Below are positions 1-15,915 of a stretch of 64,000 nt of DNA, in pieces (the stretch's first letter is position 1; each line of letters opens with the position of its first letter). The notes below the pieces were generated by a model that saw only the letters and a list, made by a program, of their open reading frames with translations, searched no databases and was not told where the DNA came from. Source of the stretch: Megachile rotundata (taxonomy: Eukaryota; Arthropoda; Insecta; Hymenoptera; Megachilidae); contig NW_027473314.1 in the NCBI RefSeq assembly GCF_050947335.1, forward strand, positions 1,736,001 through 1,800,000. The letters are read 5' to 3'. A program made the position numbers and the translations under genes.

Positions 1-725
1 CAATCATAATCACAAAATCACAATCATACAATCACAATCATACAATCACAACCATACAATCACTATCATACAATCACAGTCATACAAACACAATCATACA
101 ATCACAGTCATACAATCACAATCATACAATCACAACCATACAATCACAATCATACAATCACAGTCATACAATCACAATCATACAATCACAGTCATACAAT
201 CACAATCATACAGTCACAATCATACAATCACAATCATACAATCACAATCATACAATCACAATCATACAATCACAATCATAGAATCACAATCATAGAATCA
301 CAATCATACAATCACAATCATACAATCACAATCATACAATCACAATCATACAATCACAATCATACAATCACAATCATACAATCACAGTCATACAATAACA
401 ATCATACAGTCACAATCATACAATCACAATCATACAATCACAATCATACAATCACAATCATACAATCACAATCATACAATCACAATCATACAATCACAAT
501 CATACAATCACAATCATAGAATCACAATCATACAATCACAATCATACAATCGCAATAAAAGAATCACAATCATACAATCACAATCATACAACCACAATCA
601 TACAATCACAATCATACAATCACAATCATACAATCACAATCATACAATCACAATCATACAATCACAATCTCACAATCACAATCATACAATCACAATCATA
701 CAATCATAATCATACAATCGCAATC

Positions 726-1775
726 ATGCAATCACAATCATACAGAAACAATCATACAATCACTATCATACAATCACAATCATACAGTCACAATCATACA
801 ATCACAATCATACAATCACAATCATACAATCACAATCATACAATTACTATCATACAATCACAATCACTCAATCGCAATCATACAATCACAATCTCACAAT
901 CACGATCATACAATCACAATCTCATAATCACAATCGCACAATCACAATCATACAATCACAATCATACAGTCATAATCATACAATCGCAATCATGCAATCA
1001 CAATCATACAATAACAATCATACGATCACAATCATACAATCACAATCATACAATCACAATCAAACAGTCAGAATCATACAATCACAATCATACAATCACG
1101 ATCATACAATCACGATCATACAATCACGATCATACAATCACAATCATACCATCACAGTCATACAATTACAATCATACAATCACAATCATACAATCATAAT
1201 CACAAAATCACAATCATACAATCACAATCATACAATCACAACCATGCAATCACTATCATACAATCACAGTCATACAATCACAATCATACAATCACAATCA
1301 TACAATCACAATCATACAATCACAGTCATACAATCACAATCATACAATCACAGTCATACAATCACAATCATGCAGTCACAATCACACAATCACAATCATA
1401 CAATCACAATCATACAATCAGAATCATAGAATCACAATCATAGAATCACAATCATACAATCACAATCATACAATCACAATCATACAATCACAATCATACA
1501 ATCACAATCATACAATCACAATCATACAATCACAGTCATACAATCACAATCATACAGTCACAATCATACAATCACAATCATACAATCACAATCATACATT
1601 CACAATCATACAATCACAATCATACAATCACAATCATAGAATCACAATCATACAATCACAATCATACAATCACAATCATACAATCACAATCATACAATCA
1701 CAATCATACAATCACAATCTCACAATCACAATCATACAATCACAATCATACAATCATAATCATACAATCGCAATC
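726..1775 (+). repeat. A-B higher-order module, copy 1 (75 monomers)
   Basis: The module opens with CATGCAATC followed by a CAGAAACAATC monomer, then CACTATC and CAGTC. Next in order come ATTACTATC, CACTCAATCG, CTCACAATCACGATC, CTCATAATC, CAGTCATAATC, CATGCAATC with CAATAACAATC, CAAACAGTCAG, a CACGATC cluster, ACCATCACAGTC, CATAATCACAAAATC, CAACCAT, CATGCAGTC, paired CATAGAATC and CATTCAC. It ends at the next CATGCAATC/CAGAAAC landmark. This copy carries three CACGATC monomers in a row and a private CAACCATGC variant near 1243. The module limits are my choice of landmark. Confidence 0.8.
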
Positions 1776-2982
1776 ATGCAATCACAATCATACAGAAACA
1801 ATCATACAATCACTATCATACAATCACAATCATACAATCACAATCATACCATCACAATCTTACAATCACAATCATGCAATCACAATCATACAATCACAAT
1901 CATACAATCACAATCATACAATCACAATCATACAATCGCAATCAAAGAATCACAATCATACGATCACAATCATACAATCACAATCATACAATCACAATCA
2001 TACAATCACAATCATACAATTACTATCATACAATCACAATCATACAATCACAATCATACAATCACAATCATACAATCACAATCATACAATCACAATCATA
2101 CAATCACAATCATACAATCACAATCATACAATCAAAATCATACAATCACAATCATACAATCACAATCATACAATCACAATCATACAATCACAATCATACA
2201 ATCACAATCATACAATCACAATCATACAATCACAATCATACAATCGCAATCAAAGAATCACAATCATACAATCACAATCATAGAATCACAATCATAGAAT
2301 CACAATCACTCAATCGCAATCATACAATCACAATCTCACAATCACGATCATACAATCACAATCTCATAATCACAATCACACAATCACAATCATACAATCA
2401 CGATCATACAATCACGATCATACAATCACAATCATACAATCACAATCATACAATCACAATCATACAATCACAATCATACAATCACAATCATACAATCACA
2501 GTCATACAATCACAATCATACAGTCACAATCATACAATCACAATCATACAATCACAATCATACAATCACAATCATACAATCACAATCATACAATCACAAT
2601 CATAGAATCACAATCATACAATCACAATCATACAATCGCAATAAAAGAATCACAATCATACAATCACAATCATACAATCACAATCATACAATCACAATCA
2701 TACAATCACAATCATACAATCACAATCATACAATCACAATCATACAATCACAATCTCACAATCACAATCATACAATCACAATCATACAATCATAATCATA
2801 CAATCGCAATCATGCAATCACAATCATACAGAAACAATCATACAATCACTATCATACAATCACAATCATACAATCACAATCATACCATCACAATCTTGCA
2901 ATCACAATCATGCAATCACAATCATACAATCACAATCATACAATCACAATCATACAATCACAATCATACAATCACAATAATA

Positions 2983-3262
2983 CAATCGCAATCATACAAT
3001 CACAATCATACAGAAACAATCATACAACTTTAATTATACAACCACAATCATACGATCACAGTCATACAATCACAATCATACAATCACAATCATACAGTCA
3101 CAATCATACAATCACAATCATACAATCACAATCATGCAATCATAATCATACAATCACAATCATACAGGGACAATCATACAATCACAATCATACAGTCACA
3201 ATCATACAATCACAATCATAGAATCACAATCATACAATCACAATCATACAATGACAATCATA
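2983..3262 (+). repeat. T-family landmark block, copy 1 (20 monomers)
   Basis: Order: CAATCG, consensus, CAGAAAC, the heavily substituted monomer CAACTTTAATTATA (at 3025), CAACCAC, CGATC with CAGTC, later a CAGGGACAATC monomer (at 3165, exactly 140 bp on) and a CAATGACAATC monomer (ATG at 3251, exactly 86 bp further). CAACTTTAATTATA differs from the consensus at five of 14 positions. This copy has a private CATGCAATCATAATC near 3133. Confidence 0.85.
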
Positions 3263-4676
3263 CAATCACAATCATATAATCACAATCATACAATCACAAT
3301 CATACAATCACAATCATACAATCACAATCATACAATCACAGTCATACAATCACAATCATACAATCACTATCATACAATCACAATCATACAATCACAATCA
3401 TACCATCACAATCTTACAATCACAATCATGCAATCACAATCATACAATCACAATCATACAATCACAATCATACAATCACAATCATACAATCACAATCATA
3501 CAATCACAATCATACAATCACAATCATATAATCACAATCATACAATCACAATCATACAATCACAATCATACAATCGCAGTCAAAGAATCACAATCATACG
3601 ATCACAATCATACAATCACAATCATACAATCACAATCATACAATCACAATCATACAATTACTATCATACAATCACAATCATACAATCACAATCATACAAT
3701 CACAATCATACAATCACAATCATACAATCACAATCATACAATCACAATCATACAATCAAAATCATACAATCACAATCATACAATCACAATCATACAATCA
3801 CAATCATACAATCACAATCATACAATCGCAATCAAAGAATCACAATCATACAATCACAATCATAGAATCACAATCATAGAATCACAATCACTCAATCGCA
3901 ATCATACAATCACAATCTCACAATCACGATCATACAATCACAATCTCATAATCACAATCACACAATCACAATCATACAATCACGATCATACAATCACGAT
4001 CATACAATCACAATCATACCATCACAGTCATACAATTACAATCATACAATCACAATCATACAATCATAATCACAAAATCACAATCATACAATCACAATCA
4101 TACAATCACAACCATACAATCACAATCATAGAATCACAATCATACAATCACAATCATACAATCACAATCATACAATCACAATCATACAATCACAATCATA
4201 CAATCACAGTCATACAATCACAATCATACAGTCACAATCATACAATCACAATCATACAATCACAATCATACAATCACAATCATACAATCACAATCATACA
4301 ATCACAATCATAGAATCACAATCATACAATCACAATCATACAATCGCAATAAAAGAATCACAATCATACAATCACAATCATAGAATCACAATCATACAAT
4401 CACAATCATACAATCACAATCATACAATCACAATCTCACAATCACAATCATACAATCACAATCATACAATCATAATCATACAATCGCAATCATGCAATCA
4501 CAATCATACAGAAACAATCATACAATCACTATCATACAATCACAATCATACAATCACAATCATACCATCACAATCTTACAATCACAATCATGCAATCACA
4601 ATCATACTATCACAATCATACAATCACAATCATACAATCACAATCATACAATCACAATCATACAATCACAATAATA

Positions 4677-4956
4677 CAATCGCAATCATACAATCACAAT
4701 CATACAGAAACAATCATACAACTTTAATTATACAACCACAATCATACGATCACAGTCATACAATCACAATCATACAATCACAATCATACAGTCACAATCA
4801 TACAATCACAATCATACAATCACAATCATACAATCATAATCATACAATCACAATCATACAGGGACAATCATACAATCACAATCATACAGTCACAATCATA
4901 CAATCACAATCATAGAATCACAATCATACAATCACAATCATACAATGACAATCATA
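4677..4956 (+). repeat. T-family landmark block, copy 2
   Basis: CAACTTTAATTATA at 4719, CAGGGAC at 4859 and ATGAC at 4945, with the same 140 and 86 bp spacings as copy 1. It lies inside the block that recurs 36,232 bp downstream. Confidence 0.85.
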
Positions 4957-6290
4957 CAATCACAATCATATAATCACAATCATACAATCACAATCATACA
5001 ATCACAATCATACAATCACAATCATACAATCACAATCATACAATCACAGTCATACAATTACAATCATACAATCACAATCATACAATCACAATCATACAAT
5101 CACAATCATACAATCACAATCATACAATCACAGTCATACAATCACAATCATACAGTCACAATCATACAATCACAATCATACAATCACAATCATACAATCA
5201 CAATCATACAATCACAATCATAGAATCACAATCATACAATCACAATCATACAATCGCAATAAAAGAATCACAATCATACAATCACAATCATACAATCACA
5301 ATCATACAATCACAATCATACAATCACAATCTCACAATCACAGTCATACAGTCACAATCATAAAATCACAATCATAGAATCACAATCATACAATCACAAT
5401 CATACAATGACAATCATACAATCACAATCATATAATCACAATCATACAATCGCAATCATACAATCACAATCATACAATCACAATCATACAATCACAATCA
5501 CACAATCACAATCATACAATCGCAATCATGCAATCACAATCATACAATCGCAATCATACAATCACAATCATACAATCACAATCATACAATCAGAATCATA
5601 CAATCACAATCTCACAATCACGATCATACAATAACGATCATACAATCACAATCATACAATCACAATCATACAATCGCAATCATACAATCACAAACATACA
5701 GAAACAATCATGCAACCACTATCATACAATCACAATCATACAATCACAATCATACAATCACAATCACACAATCACAATCATACAATCGCAATCATGCAAT
5801 CACAATCATACAATCGCAATCATACAATCACAATCATACAATCACAATCATACAATCACAATCATACAATCACAATCTCACAATCACGATCATACAATAA
5901 CGATCATACAATCACAATCATACAAGCACAATCATACAATCGCAATCATACAATCACAAACATACAGAAACAATCATACAACCACTATCATACAATCACA
6001 ATCATACAATCACAATCATACAATCACAATCATACAATCACAATCATACAATCACAATCATACAATCACAATCATACAGTCACAATCATGCAATCACAAT
6101 CATACAATCACAATCATACAATCACAATCATACAATCACAGTCATACAATCACAATCATACAATCACAATCATACAATCACAATCATACAATCACAATCA
6201 GACAATCACAATCATACAATCACAATCATACAATCACAATCATACAATCACAATCATACAATCACAATCATACAATCACAATCATACAAT

Positions 6291-6376
6291 CGCAATCATA
6301 CAATCGCAATCATACAATGGCAATCATACAATCGCAATCATACAATCGCAATCATACAATCGCAATCATACAATCG
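6291..6376 (+). repeat. Run of 7 CpG-bearing CAATCG monomers
   Basis: Seven successive monomers carry the CAATCG variant (the third is CAATGG), ending at CAATCGCAATCAAAGAATC. This is a local expansion of one variant, homologous in position to the runs at 23483, 42509, 51651 and 52799. Confidence 0.85.
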
Positions 6377-7417
6377 CAATCAAAGAATCACAATCATACG
6401 ATCACAATCATACAATCACAATCATACAATCACAATCATACAATCGCAATCATACAATCACAATCATACGATTACTATCATACAATCACAATCATTCAAT
6501 CGCAATCATACAATCACAATCTCACAATCACGATCATACAATCACGATCATACAATCACGATCATACAATCACGATCATACAATCACAATCTCACAATCA
6601 CAATAACACAATCACAATCATACAATCACAATCATACAATCATAATCATACAATCGCAATCATGCAATCACAATCCTACAGAAACAATCATACAATCACT
6701 ATCATACAATCACAATCATACAATCACAATCATACCATCACAATCATACAATCACAATCATGCAATCACAATCATACAATCACAATCATACAATCACAAT
6801 CATACAATCACAATCAAACAATCACAATCATACAATCACAATCATACAATCGCAATCATAAAATCACAATCATACAATAACAATCATACCATCACAATCA
6901 TACAATCACAATCAGACAATCACAATCATACAATCGCAATAAAAGAATCACAATCATACAATCACAATCATACAATCACAATCATACAATCACAATCATA
7001 CAATCACAATCATACAATCACAATCATACAATTACAATCTCACAATCACAATCATACAGTCACAATCATACAATCACAATCATAGAATCACAATCATACA
7101 ATCACAATCTCACAATCACGATCATACAATAACGATCATACAATCACAATCATACAATCACAATCATACAATCGCAATCATACAATCACAAACATACAGA
7201 AACAATCATGCAACCAACATCATACAATCACAATCATACAATCACAATCATACAATCACAATCATACAATCACAATCATACAATCACAATCATACAATCA
7301 CAATCATACAATCACAATCATACAATCACAATCATACAATCACAATCTCACAATCACAATCATACAATCACAATCATACAATCACAATCATACAATCATA
7401 ATCATACAATCGCAATC

Positions 7418-8050
7418 ATGCAATCACAATCATACAGAAACAATCATACAATCACTATCATACAATCACAATCATACAATCACAATCATACCATCACAAT
7501 CTTACAATCACAATCATGCAATCACAATCATACAATCACAATCATACAATCACAATCATACAATCACAATCATACAATCACAATCATACAATCACAATCA
7601 TACAATCACAATCATACAATCACAATCATACAATCCCGATAATACAATCACAATCATACAATCACAATCTTACAATCACAATCATACAATCACAATCATA
7701 CAATCACAATCATACAACCGCAATCAAAGAGTCACGATCATACGATCACAATCATACAATCACAATCATACAATCACAATCATACAATCGCAACCATACA
7801 ATCACAATCATACAATTACTATCATACAATCACAATCACTCAATCGCAATCATACAATCACAATCTCACAATCACGATCATACAATCACAATCTCATAAT
7901 CACAATCACACAATCACAATCATACAATCACAATCATACAGTCATAATCATACAATCGCAATCATGCAATCACAATCATACAATAACAATCATACGATCA
8001 CAATCATACAATCACAATCATACAATCACAATCAAACAGTCAGAATCATA
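7418..8050 (+). repeat. Extended B1 module with CCCGATAATAC insert
   Basis: A B1-type segment in which about 11 extra monomers separate the CATGCAATC from the CAACCGCAATCAAAGAGTC landmark. The extra part includes a CAATCCCGATAATAC variant near 7633 and a CTTAC variant. A private GAGTCACGATC is present near 7731. The closest relative is at 23756. Confidence 0.75.
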
Positions 8051-8708
8051 GAATCACAATCATAGAATCACAATCATACAATCACAATCATACAATCACA
8101 ATCATACAATCACAATCATACAATCACAATCATACAATCACAATCATACAATCACAGTCATACAATCACAATCATACAGTCACAATCATACAATCACAAT
8201 CATACAATCACAATCATAAAATCACAATCATACAATAACAATCATACGATCACAATCATACAATCACAATCATACAATCACAATCAAACAGTCAGAATCA
8301 TACAATCACGATCATACAATCACGATCATACAATCACGATCATACAATCACGATCATACAACCACAATCATACCATCACAGTCATACAATTACAATCATA
8401 CAATCACAATCATACAATCATAATCACAAAATCACAATCATACAATCACAATCATACAATCACAACCATACAATCACAGTCATACAATCACAATCATGCA
8501 GTCACAATCATACAATCACAATCATACAATCACAATCATACAATCACAATCATACAATCACAATCATACAATCACAATCATAGAATCACAATCATACAAT
8601 CACAATCATACAATCACAATCATACAATCGCAATCATACAATCGCAATCAAAGAATAACAATCATACGATCACAATCATACAATCACAATCATACAATGA
8701 CAATCATA

Positions 8709-8792
8709 CAATCGCAATCATACAATCACAATCATACAGAAACAATCATACAACCTTAATTATACAACCACAATCATACGATCACAATCATA
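8709..8792 (+). repeat. C-family landmark block, copy 1
   Basis: Six monomers: CAATCG, consensus, CAGAAAC (8737), CAACCTTAATTATA (8751), CAACCAC, CGATC. It is identical in layout to the T-family core except for C instead of T at the fifth base of the substituted monomer. C matches the satellite consensus at that position, so the C form is probably the older. It is preceded by CAAAGAATAAC and followed by CATAGAATC and a CACGATC triplet, never by CAGGGAC. Confidence 0.85.
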
Positions 8793-10584
8793 CAATCACA
8801 ATCATACAATCACAATCATACAATCACAATCATACAATCACAATCATAGAATCACAATCATACAATCACAATCATACAATCACAATCATACAATCACGAT
8901 CATACAATCACGATCATACAATCACGATCATACAATCACAATCATACCATCACAGTCATACAATTACAATCATACAATCACAATCATACAATCATAATCA
9001 CAAAATCACAATCATACAATCACAATCATACAATCACAACCATACAATCACAATCATACAATCACAATCATACAATTACTATCATACAATCACAATCATA
9101 CAATCACAATCATACAATCACAATCATACAATCGCAATCATGCAATCGCAATCATACAATCACAATCATACAATCACAATCATACAATCACAATCATACA
9201 ATCACAATCATATAATCACAATCGTACAACCACAATCATACAATCACAATCATACAATCGCAATCATACAATCACAATCATACAATCACAATCATACAAT
9301 CGCAATCATGCAATCGCAATCATACAATCATAATCACAAAATCACAATCATACAATCACAACCATACAATCACAATCATACAATCACAATCATACAATCG
9401 CAATCATACAATCGCAATCATACAATCACAATCATACAATCACAATCATACAATCACAATCATACAATCACAATCATATAATCACAATCATACAACCACA
9501 ATCATACAATCACAATCATACAATCACAATCATACAATCACAATCATACAATCACAATCATACAATCACAATCTCACAATCACAATCATACAATCACAAT
9601 CATACAATCATAATCATACAATCGCAATCATGCAATCACAATCATACAGAAACAATCATACAATCACAATCATACAATCACAATCATACAATCACAATCA
9701 TATAATCACAATCATACAACCACAATCATACAATCACAATCATACAATCACAATCATACAATCACAATCATAGAATCACAATCATACAATCACAATCATA
9801 CAATCACAATCATACAATCACGATCATACAATCACGATCATACAATCACGATCATACAATCACAATCATACCATCACAGTCATACAATTACAATCATACA
9901 ATCACAATCATACAATCATAATCACAAAATCACAATCATACAATCACAATCATACAATCACAACCATACAATCACAATCATACAATCACAATCATACAAT
10001 TACTATCATACAATCACAATCATACAATCACAATCATACAATCACAATCATACAATCGCAATCATGCAATCGCAATCATACAATCACAATCATACAATCA
10101 CAATCATACAATCACAATCATACAATCACAATCATATAATCACAATCGTACAACCACAATCATACAATCACAATCATACAATCACAATCATACAATCACA
10201 ATCATACAATCACAATCATACAATCGCAATCATGCAATCGCAATCATACAATCATAATCACAAAATCACAATCATACAATCACAACCATACAATCACAAT
10301 CATACAATCACAATCATACAATCGCAATCATACAATCGCAATCATACAATCACAATCATACAATCACAATCATACAATCACAATCATACAATCACAATCA
10401 TATAATCACAATCATACAACCACAATCATACAATCACAATCATACAATCACAATCATACAATCACAATCATACAATCACAATCATACAATCACAATCTCA
10501 CAATCACAATCATACAATCACAATCATACAATCATAATCATACAATCGCAATCATGCAATCACAATCATACAGAAACAATCATA
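8737..10584 (+). repeat. Tandem duplication of 924 bp (66 monomers)
   Basis: Two adjacent copies, about 8737-9660 and 9661-10584. CATAGAATC (8849/9773), the first CACGATC (8898/9822), CATGCAATCG (9140/10064), CATATAATC (9479/10403) and CATGCAATC/CAGAAAC (9630/10554) are all offset by exactly 924 bp. In the 342 bases from 9140 the only difference I noted is one CAATCG versus CAATCA monomer. The middle breakpoint is near 9660, just after the CAGAAAC monomer. High similarity suggests a recent event. Confidence 0.8.
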
Positions 10585-11575
10585 CAATCACTATCATACA
10601 ATCACAATCATACAGTCACAATCATACAATCACAATCATACAATCACAATCATACAATCACAATCATACAATTACTATCATACAATCACAATCACTCAAT
10701 CGCAATCATACAATCACAATCTCACAATCACGATCATACGATCACAATCTCATAATCACAATCGCACAATCACAATCATACAATCACAATCATACAGTCA
10801 TAATCATACAATCGCAATCATGCAATCACAATCATACAATAACAATCATACGATCACAATCATACAATCACAATCATACAATCACAATCAAACAGTCAGA
10901 ATCATACAATCACAATCATACAATCACGATCATACAATCACGATCATACAATCACAATCATACCATCACAGTCATACAATTACAATCATACAATCACAAT
11001 CATACAATCATAATCACAAAATCACAATCATACAATCACAATCATACAATCACAACCATACAATCACTATCATACAATCACAGTCATACAATCACAATCA
11101 TACAATCACAATCATACAATCACAATCATACAATCACAGTCATACAATCACAATCATACAATCACAGTCATACAATCACAATCATGCAGTCACAATCACA
11201 CAATCACAATCATACAATCACAATCATACAATCAGAATCATAGAATCACAATCATAGAATCACAATCATACAATCACAATCATACAATCACAATCATACA
11301 ATCACAATCATACAATCACAATCATACAATCACAGTCATACAATCACAATCATACAGTCACAATCATACAATCACAATCATACAATCACAATCATACATT
11401 CACAATCATACAATCACAATCATACAATCACAATCATAGAATCACAATCATACAATCACAATCATACAATCACAATCATACAATCACAATCATACAATCA
11501 CAATCATACAATCACAATCTCACAATCACAATCATACAATCACAATCATACAATCATAATCATACAATCGCAATC
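10554..11575 (+). repeat. A-B higher-order module, copy 2 (73 monomers)
   Basis: Same landmark order as the copy at 726 but two monomers shorter, with two CACGATC monomers instead of three. A private CATACGATC replaces CATACAATC near 10738, just before CTCATAATC. It is followed directly by a B1 module and lies near the start of the first copy of a 5.4-kb tandem duplication. Confidence 0.8.
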
Positions 11576-12055
11576 ATGCAATCACAATCATACAGAAACA
11601 ATCATACAATCACTATCATACAATCACAATCATACAATCACAATCATACCATCACAATCTTACAATCACAATCATGCAATCACAATCATACAATCACAAT
11701 CATACAACCGCAATCAAAGAGTCACAATCATACGATCACAATCATACAATCACAATCATACAATCACAATCATACAATCGCAATCATACAATCACAATCA
11801 TACAATTACTATCATACAATCACAATCACTCAATCGCAATCATACAATCACAATCTCACAATCACGATCATACAATCACAATCTCATAATCACAATCACA
11901 CAATCACAATCATACAATCACAATCATACAGTCATAATCATACAATCGCAATCATGCAATCACAATCATACAATAACAATCATACGATCACAATCATACA
12001 ATCACAATCATACAATCACAATCAAACAGTCAGAATCATAGAATCACAATCATAG
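11576..12055 (+). repeat. B1 module, copy 1 (about 480 bp)
   Basis: B1 starts at CATGCAATC/CAGAAAC, then ACCATCACAATCTTAC, CATGCAATC, CAACCGCAATCAAAGAGTC, CGATC, CAATCG, ATTACTATC, CACTCAATCG, CTCAC/CACGATC, CTCATAATC, CAGTCATAATC, CATGCAATC, CAATAAC, CAAACAGTCAG and paired CATAGAATC. The CAACCGCAATC plus CAAAGAGTC pair is diagnostic. Conceptual translations of this copy and those at 16952, 27662, 28754, 35754 and 37392 are the same in the frame starting at the first ATG. Confidence 0.85.
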
Positions 12056-15000
12056 AATCACAATCATACAATCACAATCATACAATCACAATCATACAAT
12101 CACAATCATACAATCACAATCATACAATCACAATCATACAATCACAGTCATACAATCACAATCATACAGTCACAATCATACAATCACAATCATACAACCA
12201 CAATCATAAAATCACAATCATACAATAACATTCATACGATCACAATCATACAATCACAATCATACAATCACAATCAAACAGTCAGAATCATACAATCACG
12301 ATCATCCAATCACGATCATACAATCACGATCATACAATCACGATCATACAACCACAATCATACCATCACAGTCATACAATTACAATCATACAATCACAAT
12401 CATACAATCATAATCACAAAATCACAATCATACAATCACAATCATACAATCACAACCATACAGTCACAGTCATACAATCACAATCATACAGTCACAATCA
12501 TACAATCACAATCATACAATTACTATCATACAATCACAATCACTCAATCGCAATCATACAATCACAATCTCACAATCACGATCATACAATCACAATCTCA
12601 TAATCACAATCGCACAATCACAATCATACAATCACAATCATACAGTCATAATCATACAATCGCAATCATGCAATCACAATCATACAATAACAATCATACG
12701 ATCACAATCATACAATCACAATCATACAATCACAATCAAACAGTCAGAATCATACAATCACAATCATACAATCACGATCATACAATCACGATCACACAAT
12801 CACGATCATACAATCACAATCATACCATCACAGTCATACAATTACAATCATACAATCACAATCATACAATCATAATCACAAAATCACAATCATACAATCA
12901 CAATCATACAATCACAACCATACAATCACTATCATACAATCACAGTCATACAATCACAATCATACAATCACAATCATACAATCACAATCATACAATCACA
13001 GTCATACAATCACAATCATACAATCACAGTCATACAATCACAATCATGCAGTCACAATCACACAATCACAATCATACAATCACAATCATACAATCAGAAT
13101 CATAGAATCACAATCATAGAATCACAATCATACAATCACAATCATACAATCACAATCATACAATCACAATCATACAATCACAATCATACAATCACAATCA
13201 TACAATCACAGTCATACAATCACAATCATACAGTCACAATCATACAATCACAATCATACAATCACAATCATACATTCACAATCATACAATCACAATCATA
13301 CAATCACAATCATAGAATCACAATCATACAATCACAATCATACAATCACAATCATACAATCACAATCATACAATCACAATCATACAATCACAATCATACA
13401 ATCACAATCTCACAATCACAATCATACAATCACAATCATACAATCATAATCATACAATCGCAATCATGCAATCACAATCATACAGAAACAATCATACAAT
13501 CACTATCATACAATCACAATCATACAATCACAATCATACCATCACAATCTTACAATCACAATCATGCAATCACAATCATACAATCACAATCATACAATCA
13601 CAATCATACAATCACAATCATACAATCACAATCATACAATCACAATCATATAATCACAGTCATACAATCACAATCATACAATCACAATCATACAATCGCA
13701 ATCAAAGAATCACAATCATACGATCACAATCATACAATCACAATCATACAATCACAATCATACAATCACAATCATACAATTACTATCATACAATCACAAT
13801 CATACAATCACAATCATACAATCACAATCATACAATCACAATCATACAATCACAATCATACAATCACAATCATACAATCAAAATCATACAATCACAATCA
13901 TACAATCACAATCATACAATCACAATCATACAATCACAATCATACAATCACAATCATACAATCGCAATCAAAGAATCACAATCATACGATCACAATCATA
14001 CAATCACAATCATACGATCACAGTCATACAATCACAATCATACAATCACAATCATACAATCACAATCATACAATCACAATCATACAATCACAGTCATACA
14101 ATCACAATCATACAATCACAGTCATACAATCACAATCATACAGTCACAATCATACAATCACAATCATACAATCACAATCATACAATCACAATCATAGAAT
14201 CACAATCATAGAATCACAATCATACAATCACAATCATACAATCACAATCATACAATCACAATCATACAATCACAATCATACAATCACAATCATACAATCA
14301 CAGTCATACAATCACAATCATACAGTCACAATCATACAATCACAATCATACAATCACAATCATACAATCACAATCATACAATCACAATCATACAATCACA
14401 ATCATAGAATCACAATCATACAATCACAATCATACAATCGCAATAAAAGAATCACAATCATACAATCACAATCATACAATCACAATCATACAATCACAAT
14501 CATACAATCACAATCATACAATCACAATCATACAATCACAATCATATAATCACAATCATACAATCACAATCATACAATCACAATCATACAATCACAATCA
14601 TACAATCGCAATCAAAGAATCACAATCATACGATCACAATCATACAATCACAATCATACAATCACAATCATACAATCACAATCATACAATTACTATCATA
14701 CAATCACAATCATACAATCACAATCATACAATCACAATCATACAATCACAATCATACAATCACAATCATACAATCACAATCATACAATCAAAATCATACA
14801 ATCACAATCATACAATCACAATCATACAATCACAATCATACAATCACAATCATACAATCACAATCATACAATCACAATCATACAATCGCAATCAAAGAAT
14901 CACAATCATACAATCACAATCATAGAATCACAATCATAGAATCACAATCACTCAATCGCAATCATACAATCACAATCTCACAATCACGATCATACAATCA

Positions 15001-15915
15001 CAATCATACAATCACAATCATACAATCACAGTCATACAATCACAATCATACAGTCACAATCATACAATCACAATCATACAATCACAATCATACAATCACA
15101 ATCATACAATCACAATCATACAATCACAATCATACAATCACAATCATAGAATCACAATCATAGAATCACAATCATACAATCACAATCATACAATCACAAT
15201 CATACAATCACAATCACAAAATCACAATCATACAATCACAATCATACAATCACAACCATACAATCACTATCATACAATCACAGTCATACAATCACAATCA
15301 TACAATCACAGTCATACAATCACAATCATACAATCACAATCATACAATCACAATCATACAATCACAATCATACAATCACAGTCATACAATCACAATCATA
15401 CAATCACAGTCATACAATCACAATCATACAGTCACAATCATACAATCACAATCATACAATCACAATCATACAATCACAATCATACAATCACAATCATATA
15501 ATCACAATCGTACAACCACAATCATACAATCACAATCATACAATCACAATCATACAATCACAATCATACAATCACAATCATACAATCGCAATCATGCAAT
15601 CGCAATCATACAATCATAATCACAAAATCACAATCATACAATCACAACCATACAATCACAATCATACAATCACAATCATACAATCGCAATCATACAATCG
15701 CAATCATACAATCACAATCATACAATCACAATCATACAATCACAATCATACAATCACAATCATATAATCACAATCATACAACCACAATCATACAATCACA
15801 ATCATACAATCACAATCATACAATCACAATCATACAATCACAATCATACAATCACAATCTCACAATCACAATCATACAATCACAATCATACAATCATAAT
15901 CATACAATCGCAATC

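Larger units (their letters stand above)
4348..7120 (+). repeat. Segmental duplication, copy 1 (offset 36.2 kb)
   Basis: Landmarks here recur at 40580-43310: AATAAAAG at 4348 and 5258, the B head at 4492, the T-family block, ATGAC at 5407 and CATGCAATC at 5528 are all offset by exactly 36,232 bp. A rare CATGCAATCACAATCCTAC at 6662 and AATAAAAG at 6938 are offset by 36,190 bp, a loss of three monomers in the second copy. Similarity stops near 7120, where this copy has CAATAACGATC. Internal direct repeats of 19 monomers start at 5528 and 5794. Confidence 0.8.
7404..9147 (+). repeat. Segmental duplication, copy 1 (offset 16.3 kb)
   Basis: It comprises an extended B1 module, a CAAACAGTCAG segment and a C-family block. 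The B head (7418), CAACCTTAATTATA (8751) and a CATGCAATC (9140) recur exactly 16,338 bp later. The CAAACAGTCAG landmark at 8037 is offset by 16,324 bp, so one monomer was lost and one regained within the block. Confidence 0.75.
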
